Shown here: positions 17,415 to 29,328 of the stretch, one piece after another
How the letters are laid out: every line of letters starts with the position of its first letter
How positions within the stretch are numbered: the stretch's first letter is position 1
Origin: Antennarius striatus
Lineage: Eukaryota > Chordata > Actinopteri > Lophiiformes > Antennariidae
Length of the DNA stretch: 64,000 bases
Assembly: GCF_040054535.1 (NCBI RefSeq)
Contig: NC_090797.1
Location: 12,711,001-12,775,000, forward strand
Direction: 5' to 3'
Translations under genes and position numbers: made by a program
Notes under the pieces: generated by a model
Told to the model about the DNA's origin: nothing
The model's input: the letters and a program-made list of their open reading frames with translations, nothing else
Database searches by the model: none

Positions 17415-18143
17415 TGTTCAGTGGGCGGTACATTCACAGACCAGCATGAAGGTGGACATGTTTGCTGAGACAGGGATGACTGATTGGCCGGGCTAAATGT
17501 CAGGTGGGTGGAGGGGCGGGGCTGAGGTAGCTTTCTTTATCACTGGTCACTACTGGGGAAGAGGTTATGACCCGGATCAGCTGGTTCTGGGTCAAAGGTT
17601 CCGATCTGTTTACTTTTCAGTCTGAATCCAGAAACCGTGGAACCTTCATGGACCCTGTTCTCAGGTGGAACCTGTGTCCGGACCACAGTCGTTTTAAACT
17701 CACCATCTGCAGAACTTTCTGGATCTTCACAGCGAGCAGAACTTCTGTCCTCAGTGACTGGAGACGGAGACCACAAAAAATGACTCGAGCTTGAAATACG
17801 AGTCAGTCTCACCACTCAAGAGGATTTATGTCATTTTACACGCAATTGTTTTTGTGCATCTCCATGGCGACAGTTTGCTGCTGGGCGTCGCCTCCAAAAG
17901 GTTTGTTTTTATTCAACTTAATTTGACATGAATCGCGGAGGCGGGGCCTCCATCTACAGGTGAGATCTGATCAGAGTACCTTCTCTGACTGACATAGCCA
18001 ACACAAAAAAAAACCTTTCGCTTTGTCCCTGTTAGAAAGTTAGAAAGGATTGGAAATATTTATTTACTTCAAGTAATAAACTCCCTCATCTAGGGCGCAG
18101 ATACTTCACCAGTTTAAACCTTTCTTTTCAGATTTAGCTTGAA
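16942..18143. other. piwil1 3' flank, copy 1
   Basis: Copy of 9124-10306. No gene seen. Contains the (CA)n tract at 17375-17409. Confidence 0.6.
17375..17409. repeat. (CA)n microsatellite, unit 1
   Basis: 35 bases of CA at the same position as in unit 0. Confidence 0.95.
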
Positions 18144-18157
18144 GCGCCATCTAGTGG
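18144..18157 (-). promoter_or_regulatory. CTCF-like motif, unit 1
   Basis: CCACTAGATGGCGC on the minus strand, unchanged from unit 0 although a flanking base has changed (GGCCAG to GGGCAG on the plus strand). Confidence 0.5.
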
Positions 18158-18574
18158 GCAGTGATGCTAGTTACACATTTTCACTTTTCAACACCTGGGA
18201 ACGTTATCCTTTACTGTCAGGGTCCATGTGGTTTATATCAGAGTGAAAAGCCACTTCAGTTCCATCATTACGGTGGGCTGTACTTGTGTTCGTGTGCTTC
18301 CTGATTTCATTCTCCCATTATTCATGAGTGACATGATAACCTACTTTGTTCGAATCATTTTATGACATGCAACCAAAATTACTGAATCAGCTTTTAACAT
18401 CCCTCATGTAGTATTTGTGCTGACATAAAACATGAACTCGGACACAAAATTATCACACAAATTTATTGACAAAAGATTTACTAAACAAATACACATGTTA
18501 TATACAAGAAAAGATACAGGCAGTGATTCAGTTTTGCTCAGGGACGATGGGCCAGCAGGGGGTTGAATTATGGT

Positions 18575-18772
18575 TCATTCCAGCCAGGAATGACTCAGGA
18601 GCTGCTCCAGAGTGGGACGCTGCTGAGGGTCCTCAGCCAGACACAGACGCAACACGTTTTGGCAGTTTGGAGACAACTTCTGACTGATGCAGAGGCTCTT
18701 CAAAAAGTGTTGGTGCAGCATGTTATAGAGAACCACTCCCATCTGCCACACAGTAACAGGCCTGCTACTGTA
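18575..18772 (-). pseudogene. Truncated Pim-like kinase, 3' fragment, unit 1
   Basis: Matches the last 65 or so codons of kinase exon 2 (from VYSSRPVTVWQMGV to the stop), of the A/C/D type. Similarity breaks off at 18772, where an ATT/GTA microsatellite begins. The catalytic core is missing. A complete kinase (copy B) follows 840 bases to the right, so this unit once held two kinases in tandem. Confidence 0.88.
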
Positions 18773-18888
18773 TTATTATATTATTATTATTGTATTACTC
18801 CTTATTATTATTATTATTATTAATATTATTATTATTATTATCATATTATTATTGTTGTTGTTGTTGTTTCTGTTTTTATTATTATTAT

Positions 18889-18920
<32 letters not shown>

Positions 18921-18921
18921 T
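18773..18921. repeat. (ATT)n / (GTT)n / (GTA)n compound microsatellite
   Basis: Trinucleotide tracts of ATT, then GTT and GTA, begin exactly where the kinase fragment ends. A shorter version is at 60353-60500 in the same context. Confidence 0.9.
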
Positions 18922-19609
18922 TTTTCCAGTGTTAAGAAAGACGCCAATCTTCTCAGATCTATCTCAATGGTTGAAAACCTGAGTTTTGCCATTCATTGTG
19001 TGGAATTTCATGACGTTACTTCCCTCTACAGGTCACAGTAGGGAGACATTAAACCTCAAGTTAGAACTTTTTCAAAAGTAACAGTCACGTGTACGCAATC
19101 AATTATTTTACATTTTTGCTCATAATAATTTTACAAACAGTAGCTATTTGCTCCATAATGAACACAGTGGCAAAACAACATGTACTTCATATTATGCCCG
19201 AACCACATGAAACACATTAAAATCAAGTGACTGAGTACAACCTCTTTGTGTTGTGCCTGAATTTGTACACCCATTGTGTGTTTTACGAGTAAAAAGAAAT
19301 TCGGGACTCCAAAAGTGCTCAGCTGTCCGACCTTCTGACTGGCATTATTTAACATTGACAAATAACAAGCTGCTTTGTTATTTTGTTAATTACAGAATCA
19401 GCCTTTAATATCTCTCATGTCGGATTTGTGCTGATGTAAAACATGAACTCTGATATGAAATGACTTAAAAGTAATCACACAAGTTTATTGACAATGGTTT
19501 ACGAAACAAATGCATTCACAATACATGTTATATACAAGAAAAAATATTATACAGGCACTGATTCAGTTTCCCTCAGGGACAATGGGCCAGCAGGGGGTTG
19601 ACTTATGGT
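18922..19609. other. Intergenic spacer before kinase B
   Basis: Found only here and at 60501-61190. No gene, RNA or element is recognised; a 76-aa minus-strand ORF (19131-19361) is low in protein character. The last 150 bases resemble the kinase 3' UTR and include its AATAAA (minus strand, 19484-19489). Confidence 0.5.
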
Positions 19610-21031
19610 TCATTCCAGCCAGGAATGACTCAGGAGCTGCTCCAGAGTGGGACGCTGCTGAGGGTCCTCAGCCAGACACAGACGCAACACGTTTTGGCAG
19701 TTTGGAGACAACTCCTGACTGATACGGAGGCCATTCTCCAAAAAAAACGTTGTATTAAAGTCTCTGTGCAGCATGTCATGGAGAACCACTCCCATCTGCC
19801 ACACAGTAACAGGCCTACTGCTGTACACTGAACTCCAGTACCACTCTGGTGGGTCATAGCATGGAGCTCCAGGAAATATATCTTCAATTGTGTCCCCGTC
19901 GTTGATAAACATGCTTAGACCAAAGTCAATTATCCTCAAACGTGGAACACCGCTGCTGATGTCAACCAAGATATTTTCCATTTTGATGTCTGCATGGAAA
20001 ATCTTGTTGGCATCAAGTTCTCTGACAGCTTCCACCAGCTGCTTGAAGAAGAGTCTGGCCTCCTCTTCCTCCAAAGTACCTCCTCTGGACTTCCTGTAAT
20101 TCAAGAGGTCAACCGCTGGAAATGGACATTCCATGACGATGATGAGCTCCTCCTCCAGGTCGTAGTGGTCCAGGAGGGAAATGGATGCTGACTGGCCAAC
20201 CGATCCTCCTGCTTGTTGACTCATCTTCATCATGACAAGCACTTCAAGAGGCATCTTGCTCCTGTCGTCGTCTTCACGGAAAACAAGGGTCTGGGGAATG
20301 TGCTTGATCGCTACGCGGAGAAAATCTTTTTTCCTGTAACCAACGTATACAGATCCCTGGCCTCCATCACCGAGTCGGTACAGTTGGCAATATTTATCCT
20401 CAAACTGATTCTTCTTCTTCTTCTTCACTGGACTGATTTTCTTGTCCGGCTCCTGTGTCTCCATGGACTGAGATTGAGACCCACGTCTCCTGGTATGGAT
20501 TTTCTTCCTCAGGAACGTTCTTAGTCCTGTCATTGGCATCAGAAAACACTGAGTTAGTACCTTCACTACCTGATTACAATGTTACTATTCTACTACGTAA
20601 TTTAAAGCTTTTAAATTACGTTAAACCACAGGAAAGCAGCAACTAAATATTTAAATAGAAATTAAATATATTATAAGTATACTATTAGAAATGTAATTTT
20701 ATAAATACTGGTCGAAGCTGACAGCAGGTTTGTCTTATGTATTGTACTGAAGTGGAATTCTGAGCTACTTCTACTTCATGTTAGAAAGGAAGACAAACTT
20801 TTCATTGTCCTGTTTGCAAAAGTTCACATAAGCTGTGATGCTCCTGTTATAGACAGTAGTGGATTAAATTTCCAGAGACTTACTTGAAAATAAACCCGTC
20901 TGTTGTTCAGCCCCCTGAATCTTTGTGGGGTCTCTGAGGTCATCAGAGGTCTTCCACTGATGAAGAGGCTGAGGCTGAAGTCTGTAGTCAGCTGTGAATC
21001 TCCAAAAACGCTTAAAAACTGTCAGAGACAT
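19610..21031 (-). CDS. Pim-like serine/threonine kinase, copy B (two exons)
   Basis: Exon 1 21031-20884 (49 codons plus 1 base), exon 2 20526-19610; 354 aa. Same domain order as copy A: Gly loop GDGGQGS, VAIK lysine, HADIKMEN, DFG, PPEW. It differs in the activation segment (EDIFPGAPCYDPPEWY against EGIYRGTPSYYPPEWS) and after helix F, where it has HRDFNTTFFLENGLRIS in place of the shorter HQHFLKSLCIS, so it is a distinct type shared with copy E. These parts contact substrate in Pim kinases, so specificity may differ (inference). Both splice sites are intact. Its upstream flank differs from the other copies after about 21070. Confidence 0.83.
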
Positions 21032-21145
21032 CGTAGAAATGTCATTACTATTATATCATATATATATATTATTAATATACAGGCACAGACTACAAAGACA
21101 ACTAACTAGAAACTAACTAATAGGCTTTAAACGAATTAGTTTTTG

Positions 21146-21206
<61 letters not shown>
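21146..21206. repeat. (AACT)n microsatellite
   Basis: About 15 tandem AACT units, with degenerate ones spread to both sides (21090-22030). Confidence 0.92.
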
Positions 21207-21214
21207 GGTTTTAA

Positions 21215-21690
21215 ACGGTCTGTGTAGGTTCTCAGTCATCCAGGTCATGAGTCGATCCACTGGACGTTAAGAAAGTTCTTGAAGACGTTTCGTCTCTCAT
21301 CCAAGAGACTGCTTCAGTTCAGAGGGTGGCTGATCATGTCCCACATTATTAACCCTGGGGGGTGTGGTCAGTGATATTCACATTCCAACGACCGTCATTG
21401 AAACCCATCTGGTTCCTCAACGATTGTTGGTGGGGGTGTCAGAGGGGGTCACTGAGATGTGACTTACACCTTTGTATGCTAATGAGGGTCATGAGCATGA
21501 GACCCATCACCTGGGTCAATCTGTTGAGACAATCTTTTTGGGAGTTTTGAAAGGACATGATTGTAAATGGGAGAAAGGTGATGTCGCAGACCCCCCCCCC
21601 CCCCGTTCAGAGATGGCCTCTTTCACTCCTCTCTCAAACCATTTATCTTCCCTGTCCAAGATCTGAACATCGGTGTCCTGAAACTAGATT
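21215..21690 (-). mobile_element. Penelope-like element, 3' end fragment
   Basis: On the minus strand the sequence ...GGATGAGAGACGAAACGTCTT... followed by the conserved tail is the usual 3' end of fish Penelope-like elements. No ORF remains; a run of C (21589-21604) interrupts it. It is separate from the RT relics in the units and occurs once. Confidence 0.65.
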
Positions 21691-22129
21691 TTGAACTAAC
21701 TCACTAAGTTATGAATTATTATTTAAAATAAACAGTGCATTCATGTTATTCATGTTATTTATGTTAATGATGTTATTATTTAATTATTATTTAAGTTTAT
21801 TCAATTGTTTATGTTTACACTGTTAAATTATTATAATTATTAACTAGGTTTTAAACTGACAAGCTAGGTTTAAACTAGTTTTTGAACAAAATAACTAAGG
21901 TGTCAAACTAAACAACTAACTAGGAGTTTCTCAATTAACTGACTAACTGACTAACTAACTAAATAACTAACTTACTAACTAACCCATTAGGTTTTGAACA
22001 AATAAGGTTCTAAACTACCTAGTTTTTGTACTATGTTATGAACTAAATCACTTGTTTATTAACTAAGTTTTGAAATATTATTTAACATAAACATCGTATT
22101 ATATTAATAATATTATTATTTACTTCTCC
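21691..22129. other. AT-rich spacer with degenerate AACT repeats
   Basis: No gene seen. The sequence is made largely of decayed AACT/TTAT motifs. Confidence 0.5.
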
Positions 22130-22265
22130 TCCACCTGTTCCCTGCTCTCACTGCAGATCACAATGTCATCTGCAAACATTGTAGTCATTGTGGACTTCTC
22201 TGTACTTCTCTATCAACATCCTCAGAGCAAATACTGCATTGGTAGTACTCCTTTTGACATGAAAT
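22130..22265 (-). mobile_element. RTE-type LINE fragment (RT domain, internally deleted)
   Basis: Minus strand encodes RSTTNAVFALRMLIEKYRE, a known RTE reverse-transcriptase segment, then jumps to TMFADDIVICSESREQVEE, which carries the catalytic ADD motif. In intact elements these parts are separated by roughly 100 residues, so an internal deletion occurred. Relic only. Confidence 0.75.
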
Positions 22266-22454
22266 ATACTGCTGCTCAATATATGGCTCATCAGCTTTAT
22301 CTTATATATTTAAAAAAAAAATTAAAATAAAATACAAAACAGTTTAAAAAAACCCCAATATAACCCTTTTTCCTCTGGTACAGAAAATGAACTGAAGACA
22401 GTTCCTGTGATTACAGCAGGTTATTAGATCTCTAATATTGTCTAATATAAAAAT

Positions 22455-22591
22455 ATAATTTTTTGATAATGATTCGAATCCCTGAAGTCACCTCTGATAT
22501 GATGAACCACAAACGTGAATTTTCTCCGTGTGTTTCTATTTTTTCTTGATTAAACACTGTGAATAACAGTTTTCCACGGGTGGAATTAAAT
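22455..22591. repeat. block beta fragment
   Basis: Matches the right part of block beta (for example 12820-12955) up to GGAATTAAAT, then breaks into the piwil1 promoter copy. Confidence 0.75.
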
Positions 22592-23326
22592 ACCTGTGGA
22601 CACGCATCGTACGTGACCTCTAGAGTTCACTGCCAGCAGAAGTCAACATTTAAAGTAAGTATAATATTAAAGTCGTCATAAAATTTGATAAATAATGATT
22701 CCTTTATGCAAATTTACTTTGTTCGCGATGTTTCGATTTGAAGGAAAAAACTCCCTCTCAGCTATCCAATTCGGACACTGTCATTCTACCCTTATCTGAT
22801 TTTAATTAGCTCGTTCAGTTTAAGGACTATCGCAAAGTATCGTAATTTTAACCGATACCTTGAAAGTCGGATATTCTGTGTGGAGTTATATTATAGTAAT
22901 GTATACATATTGAATTTATGTTAATGCTAATAGTGGCTCATTAGCTACTAGCGGCATTGCACAGCCACACCCTACATTTACAGTCGCCATATTGTTTAGA
23001 CCAATTAAACGAGAGTAAACGATACTTTAATTTAGATTTTATTTCGTACTGGTGAGGATGAGGGGCGGTGTAGTTTTCCTGATCACGTATTCACTTCATT
23101 TGTTGGTAATATTTCTAAAAATAGTGAAATGTGTTTTTTAACACTTCTGAAGCTAGCTGAGGAAAATGACTGGTCGGGCACGAGCCAGAGCACGAGGCCG
23201 GGCACGCGGTCAGGAGGCAGTGGCCCCGGGATCGGTAAGGACTTCCGGTTGCTGTGACCTGTGGTTTTAACCTTTTGTTTTAACTCTCCTCTTCTGAGAC
23301 AATGTCCGGTGTTATTTAAAGGTTTA
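22592..23326 (+). pseudogene. piwil1: Orphan piwil1 promoter and exon 1
   Basis: Matches 1383-2118 nearly base for base. Exon 1 (23166-23234, 23 codons) and its GTAAGG donor are identical to the parent gene. No later piwil1 exon follows: after 23326 the sequence is the kinase 5' flank, then block alpha. If the promoter is active it would yield a transcript with the piwil1 leader spliced to whatever acceptor lies downstream on the plus strand, the nearest known piwil1 acceptor being the exon-20 copy at 31449. Confidence 0.9.
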
Positions 23327-24459
23327 CATTGTAGAAATCTCATTACAATTATATTTTATGTATATTATTAATATACAGACACTGCTGACAAAGATAAATT
23401 AAACAAGGCAGTCAGAGACTGCGACATCCCTGAATTCAAAATTTTACCCTGACTTTCATAATGTTCCTTACTTTCAGCAATGATTTCTATATTGTTCTAT
23501 CGAGTATGACATTGACCTAATTTTCCAAAGGTGAAGGTCATCATCACATTTTTGTGCCTCTGGCTTCCTGAATATGTTGCTTTTCGTTTTGTGATTAAAT
23601 CTCATCAGGTATCAGAGAGGTGTTCCGAAAATGGTATAAAAGTAAAAATTTGACCTTGACCTAGTTTTTCAAGGTCAATGTTCTGATCTCATTTTTATCC
23701 TTTTGCCTCCCTGAATATAACGCCTTTTGGTTCGTTTTTCTATCTCATCCGGTTCCTAAGATATGTGCAAAAAATGAACCAAAGTTGAAATTTGACCTTG
23801 ACCTAGTTTTCTCAAGGTCAAGGTCATCATCTCATTTTCATCCCCTTTGTTGCCCGAGGATTGTGCTTTTTGTTTTATCTTTCTATCTGCAACAGATAGA
23901 AAGATAAAAGATATTTAATGGATGGAAGGACGAACACACAAACACTGACAATTACATCATCGCTTCATGGGATGTAATTAGAGATCATCAATTTTCAAAT
24001 TTCATTTTGCAATACTTGTAATCCAAATTTTTTGATAATGATTCGAATCCCTGAAGTCACCTCTGATATGATGAACCACAAACGTGAATTTTCTCCGTGT
24101 GTTTCTATTTTTTCTTGATTAAACACTGAATAACAGTTTTCCACGGGTGGAATTAAATGTTGGTGGATTTACCTTTCATGGCTGCAGATCGATGACAGAA
24201 ACAAGTTGAGTGCTGCTCGGATCTCGGTGCTGACTGTAGTGTAACTGTGAGGGTCTGTCTCAGTAACGTTACACAGGTGTTGATACCTGAGGCGGTTTGG
24301 CTTTGAAGTTAGGGTCTTTGTGACGTCACCGGCTGCAGCAGCGTTATGGACTCAGCCGTTGTCCGGAAAACGAACCGGTTTGGGACCCGCTGGGTCCGAA
24401 TTAAAAAAATAATCTCATAATTCAGACAAGAAACGAAGGACTATGGGGAAATATTTAAT
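23327..24459. repeat. block beta, copy 1, with orphan kinase start codon
   Basis: Begins at the kinase ATG (minus strand, 23329-23327), which is followed at once by the orphan piwil1 segment, so the codon after ATG is TAA. Contains the motif pairs (23651-23677 and near 23790-23825) and the hairpin at 23874-23908. Confidence 0.8.
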
Positions 24460-25120
24460 ACTACATCAGGCAATTATCATTTAAAAAAAATTTTATGATA
24501 AAAATAAAAATTGTGGAAACACTTTAACATTGTGACGCTATCTGACAGCTTCATGTGCAACTTTGGCTCATTGTTTTTCGCATCTGAAATAAATATTAAA
24601 AAGCCGACAAATATGACTTTAAAAGCCTCCGACTCTCATTTTAATAAGAATTAAACACCAAATTCTGAGTAGAAATCAAGCAGCTTCATCTCGTTTATTA
24701 TTTGCGTTAAAGCACAAACAAAAAATTATTAATAACAATTTAACAAAAGCAGATTTGTTTTTCTACATTATTGATTAATATTTAATGCTATGATATGAAA
24801 TAATGTACAATATTTCTTAAATTAATATGGAAATTTCCGAATATTGTGTATGATGAAAAACAATGGGTGCCTGGACAGCAGAGAAGACCCGTTTATATTT
24901 GAAAAAACATAGTCAACTTTATTTTCAATTGTACCACGTATGCACGACATACAGCACAGATGAAATTACAGTCTGCAACCTGGGAATAAATTTGTTAAAC
25001 CGACTGAATAACCCACAACCCAAACAGATAAGGCAGATTTTACAAGTTTTATTCCTATAAATGTATTGGAACATGTGGTTTGGACTTGTGCAGTCTTTGA
25101 GCGTTGCCACAGACAACAGG
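24460..25120. repeat. block alpha, copy 2 (shortened)
   Basis: As copy 1, but about 200 bases are missing at the right end (the join is near GACAACAG/GTTCTG at 25120). Confidence 0.7.
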
Positions 25121-25498
25121 TTCTGTCTGTCCAGCTCCGCGTCAGTGAACATCCAGCTGTGAAGTCACTGAACCACAACACAAACATCACTTCATCTCCA
25201 AACAGGACATTTCACTGCAGTCTTTACTGCCTGTGGAGGGGGCAGAAACTCTTACTAATTCACTGTAAACTAAATAACACTGTAGAACTCACTCCTCCAT
25301 TAAGACACACTGGTTCTCCTGTTAACTAATTAAAATAAAACAGTGTTAAAACATAATTCTGTCTCTATAAAAATCTTCTCCAGGTAGAGTTTGGTGTCGG
25401 ATCTCTCCAGCTTCCTGTCACCACAAAAACACGTGTAAAGATGAACTGGTGTCTTTTATTTGCCCAGAGGCATAAATGTAAGTGTGACTGGTTGTTCT

Positions 25499-25591
25499 TC
25501 ATGTACGACAAACTGCCAACTTGTCCAGGCCATACTCCTCCTGCCCAGCCTGCTCCAAACTCTCCAGCCTCCTTTTAACATGATCAGCGGA
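25499..25591 (-). other. Unrecognised C-terminal-like ORF, copy 2
   Basis: Same 30-codon frame as at 14500-14592, unchanged. Confidence 0.3.
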
Positions 25592-25680
25592 ACATAAAGT
25601 TGATGGATGAATCAAGATACTGACAAAAATGATGAAAAATGCCTGTCAATATTGTCAAAGTCTCCTGAATGGCATAAATT

Positions 25681-25792
<112 letters not shown>

Positions 25793-26088
25793 CTTTATTA
25801 ATCCCGGAGGAAATTGCATATATCCACTGCTCAGGCATTACTTAACAAATAATACTGGATAAACACCAGGAGAAAAGGAAACACTGACATCACAGGACAT
25901 ACCACAAGACATACATTACACTAACAGACAGGCACATGCAGCACTAACAGGACTTATATACTAAACTATAGCTAAAAATATAAACGGTATAAAATTTAAA
26001 AATATTACAGTATTAAAATATAAACAGTATAAAATAAAATCTAAACAGTATAAAATTGAATTAAAATATAAAAACAGTATAAAAAATA

Positions 26089-26127
<39 letters not shown>

Positions 26128-26166
26128 ACAGTATAAAATTAAATTTAAATTAAATTAAATCCATTT

Positions 26167-29100
26167 TCAACCCCGTGCTGACCTCGCCACCTCCCCCCCG
26201 CTCCTCCTGAGAGAGTCATTGTACCCCCTGATGGCACGGGGCACGAAGGAGGACCTCAGCCTCTCTGTGGAGGCGCTGTGTGACAGCAGTCTGCCGCTGA
26301 AGGTGCTTCTCTGCTGGGAGAAGGTGGTGTGTAGGGGGTGCCTGGTGTTGTTCATGATGGCCTTAATTTTAGACATGGTCCTGCTCTCCAGAAGCATATC
26401 CACAGAGTCCAGGCTCAGCCCGACCACTGAGCCCGCTCTGCGGATGAGTCTGTTCAGACGGTCCATATCTCTTTTCCTGGCCCCCCCACCCCAACACACA
26501 ATGGCGTATGACAGCACACTGGAGACTACGGACTGATAGAACATGAAAAGGAGCTTAGGACAGATGTTGAAGGAGGCCAGCCTCCTTAGGAAGTACATCC
26601 TGCTCTGCCCCTTCTTGTACACACAGTTGGAGTTGAGTGACCAGTCCAGTCTGCTGTCTAGCTGCAGTCCCAGGTACTTATAGTTTTCTACCACCTCCAC
26701 CTCACTGCCATTGATGATCACCGGCTGTGGAGAGGGAGGTGCCCGCCGGAAATCCAGAACCATCTCCTTTGTCTTGGAGACGTTGAGCTGGAGCTGGTTC
26801 TGTTGGCACCACTCCACGAAGTCAGCCACCAATGCCCTGTACCCCCCCTCATCACCCTCCCGGATACATGCCACTATCGCGGTGTCATCGGAGTACTTCT
26901 GTATGTGGCATGTATCCGAGTTGTGCTTGAAGTCTGATGTGTAGAGGGTGAAGAGAATGGGGGATAGAACGGTCCCCTGTGGCGCCCCCGTGCTGCTGGT
27001 CACCATAGAAGACAAGCAGTCCCCCATACGGACGTACTGGGGTCTGTCCGTTAGGTAGTCCGTAATCCAGCTCACGAGGTAGGGGTCCACAGCCATGGAG
27101 GTCAGTTTATCCTGCAGGAGCTGGGGCTGGATGGTGTTGAAGGCACTCGAAAAGTCGAAGAAGAGCACTCTGACGGCACAGCCCCCGGCGTCCAGGTAGG
27201 AGAGTGTGCGATGGAGGAGGTACATGACAGCATCGTCAACCCCAACCTTGGCCTGATAGGCAAACTGGAGAGGGTCCATAGCACCCTGCACCTGTGGACG
27301 CATGAGCTCCAGGACCAGTCGCTCTAGGGTCTTCATTACGTGGGAGGTAAGAGCGACCGGTCGGTGGTCGTTGAGCTCAGTAGGGCGTCCTTTCTTGGGT
27401 ACAGGGACAATGCAGGAGGTCTTCCACAGTGACGGGACCCTCCCCAGCCGCAGACTGAGGTTGAACAATTGTTGCAGGGGGTCCCCTAGTTCCGAAGCAC
27501 AGGCTTGGAGGAGTCTTGGGGAGACCTTATCTGGTCCAGCCGCCTTGTAGGGACGGAGCCTCCTCAGCGTTGTCGTCACCAGGTCTGCAGTGATGATGGT
27601 CTCGGTCGTGGTGGGAGCAGGAGGTTGTGGCGAGGTTGGAAGTCCAGTGGTTGAGGTGGGGCCGTTGAGCTTCGCAGTTCTTGGAGTGGGCTCGGGAGAA
27701 GTGCCAGGGGTGGAAGGAGAGGAAGCACAGGAGGAGGGAGCATCAGTGGAGCGGTCTGTAGGGCCAGGAGAGGCCTGTAGGCCAGGAGAGGCCTGGGACG
27801 AGGAGCCGGGAGTGGTGGGGGAGCTGAACCGATTGAAAAAGCTGTTAAGTTCATTCGCTCGTTCAATATTCCCCTCCACAGTGCTGCGCCCTTTCCCGTG
27901 TCCGGTGATGGTTCTCATCCCATTCCAGACCTCCCGCACTTGGTTGCGCCCCAGCTGCTTCTCCAGCTTCCTCCTGTACGCCTCCTTGGCCTCCCTCAGG
28001 CAGAGTCTCACTTCCTTCTGGGCCTTCCTCATCTCCTCCTCGTTCTTGCTCCTGAACGCCCGCTTCATCCTGTTCAGGACAGCCTTGACTTCCTTGGTTA
28101 CCCATGGTTTGTTGTTGGGGTAACACCTGATTGTCCTGACAGGGGCCACGGTGTCCACACAGAAGTTTATGTAGTCTGTAAAACACTGAGCTGCCCCCTC
28201 AATGTCTTCCCTATGTGAGCCCACAATAACATCCCAATCGGTGATCTGGAAGCAGTTCCTCAGCATCTCCTCTGTTTCCGGGGACCACCTCCTGACCTGT
28301 CGTGTTGTTGCTGGCAGCCGTTTCACCAGCGGGATGTAGGTGGGCTGTAGTTACACTAGGTTGTGGTCTGATTTACCTAGTGGAGGGAGGGGGGTGGCGG
28401 TGTATGCCTCCTTAGCATTAGCGTAGAACAGATCGATGGTTCTGTTCTTCCGTGTGGGACAGTCTACACACTGGACCATTGTGGGGAGAGATGAGTCCAA
28501 GGTGACGTGGTTAAAGTCACCGGTGATGATGACGAGCGCCTCCGGGTGCCGGGTCCGAAGAGCAGAGGTGGTCCCACAGATGGTCTCTCGTGCCGCCTCA
28601 GGGTCCGCACGTGGAGGGATGTAGACGGAGAGGACGATGACGTGTGAGAATTCACGCGCCAGGTAGTAGGGTCTGATGCTAACAGCTGTTAGCTCCAGGT
28701 CGCGGTTACACAGTGTTGATTTCACCGTCACATGTCCCGGATGGCACCATCTATCGTTGGTATAAATGATTAATCCACCTCCTTTCTTCTTACCGGCGGT
28801 GTTCGTGTCCCGGTCCGCTCGGACGGAGGAGAAGCCGGTTAGTCGGACGTTAGCGTCCGGCACGTCTCCAGTTAGCCACGTCTCAGAGAACACCAACAAG
28901 CTGGTCTCCCGGTAGCGATGATCAGTCCTGCACAGCGCCGTCAGTTCGTCCAACTTGTTGGGTAGAGAGTTCACGTTCCCCATGATGACGGAGGGGACGG
29001 AGGGCTTGACTCTCCTCCGGTTAGCGGCTCTAGCTGTTAGTCTAGTCCTTTCAACTCGACCCGCTCGGCATCCGCGATATCTCCGTCGGAGCTCAGCGGG

Positions 29101-29184
29101 GATGAGATCGCGTGTTGCTGGGTCTCCTTTGACCATCAGAGACATCAACTCCTCCCTGGAGTACACTAGCATATCACTATACAT
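26167..29184 (-). pseudogene. LINE endonuclease-reverse transcriptase, one nonsense mutation
   Basis: Same 1005-codon frame as the intact copy at 53072-56089. A single change turns the Tyr codon after SDHNLV into TAA (28353-28351), at the end of the endonuclease domain, splitting the frame into 29184-28351 (endonuclease) and 28350-26167 (RT). A few further amino-acid differences exist (for example GVDDAV for GVEDAV). Since both LINE copies come from one insertion, the stop arose after the segment was duplicated, or the intact copy is the ancestral state. Confidence 0.88.
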
Positions 29185-29328
29185 TATATAATTTTACGTT
29201 AGAAAAATACACGCAGAAACATAGAAAAAAAACGCAAAATTATGCAAACAAACTCGCTCTGAGCAGAGGAAACTGCAGCCTGCTCGCGCATGCGCAGAAG
29301 ACATTGAGATTGAGTGGATTTCCTGATT

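Noticed and set aside
21146-21206. CRISPR-like regular repeats
   Set aside because: Simple tetranucleotide repeat without spacers, in vertebrate sequence.
27590-28123. 177-codon plus-strand ORF opposite the LINE
   Set aside because: Antisense shadow of the LINE frame in GC-rich sequence; the same shadow appears at 54495-55028.
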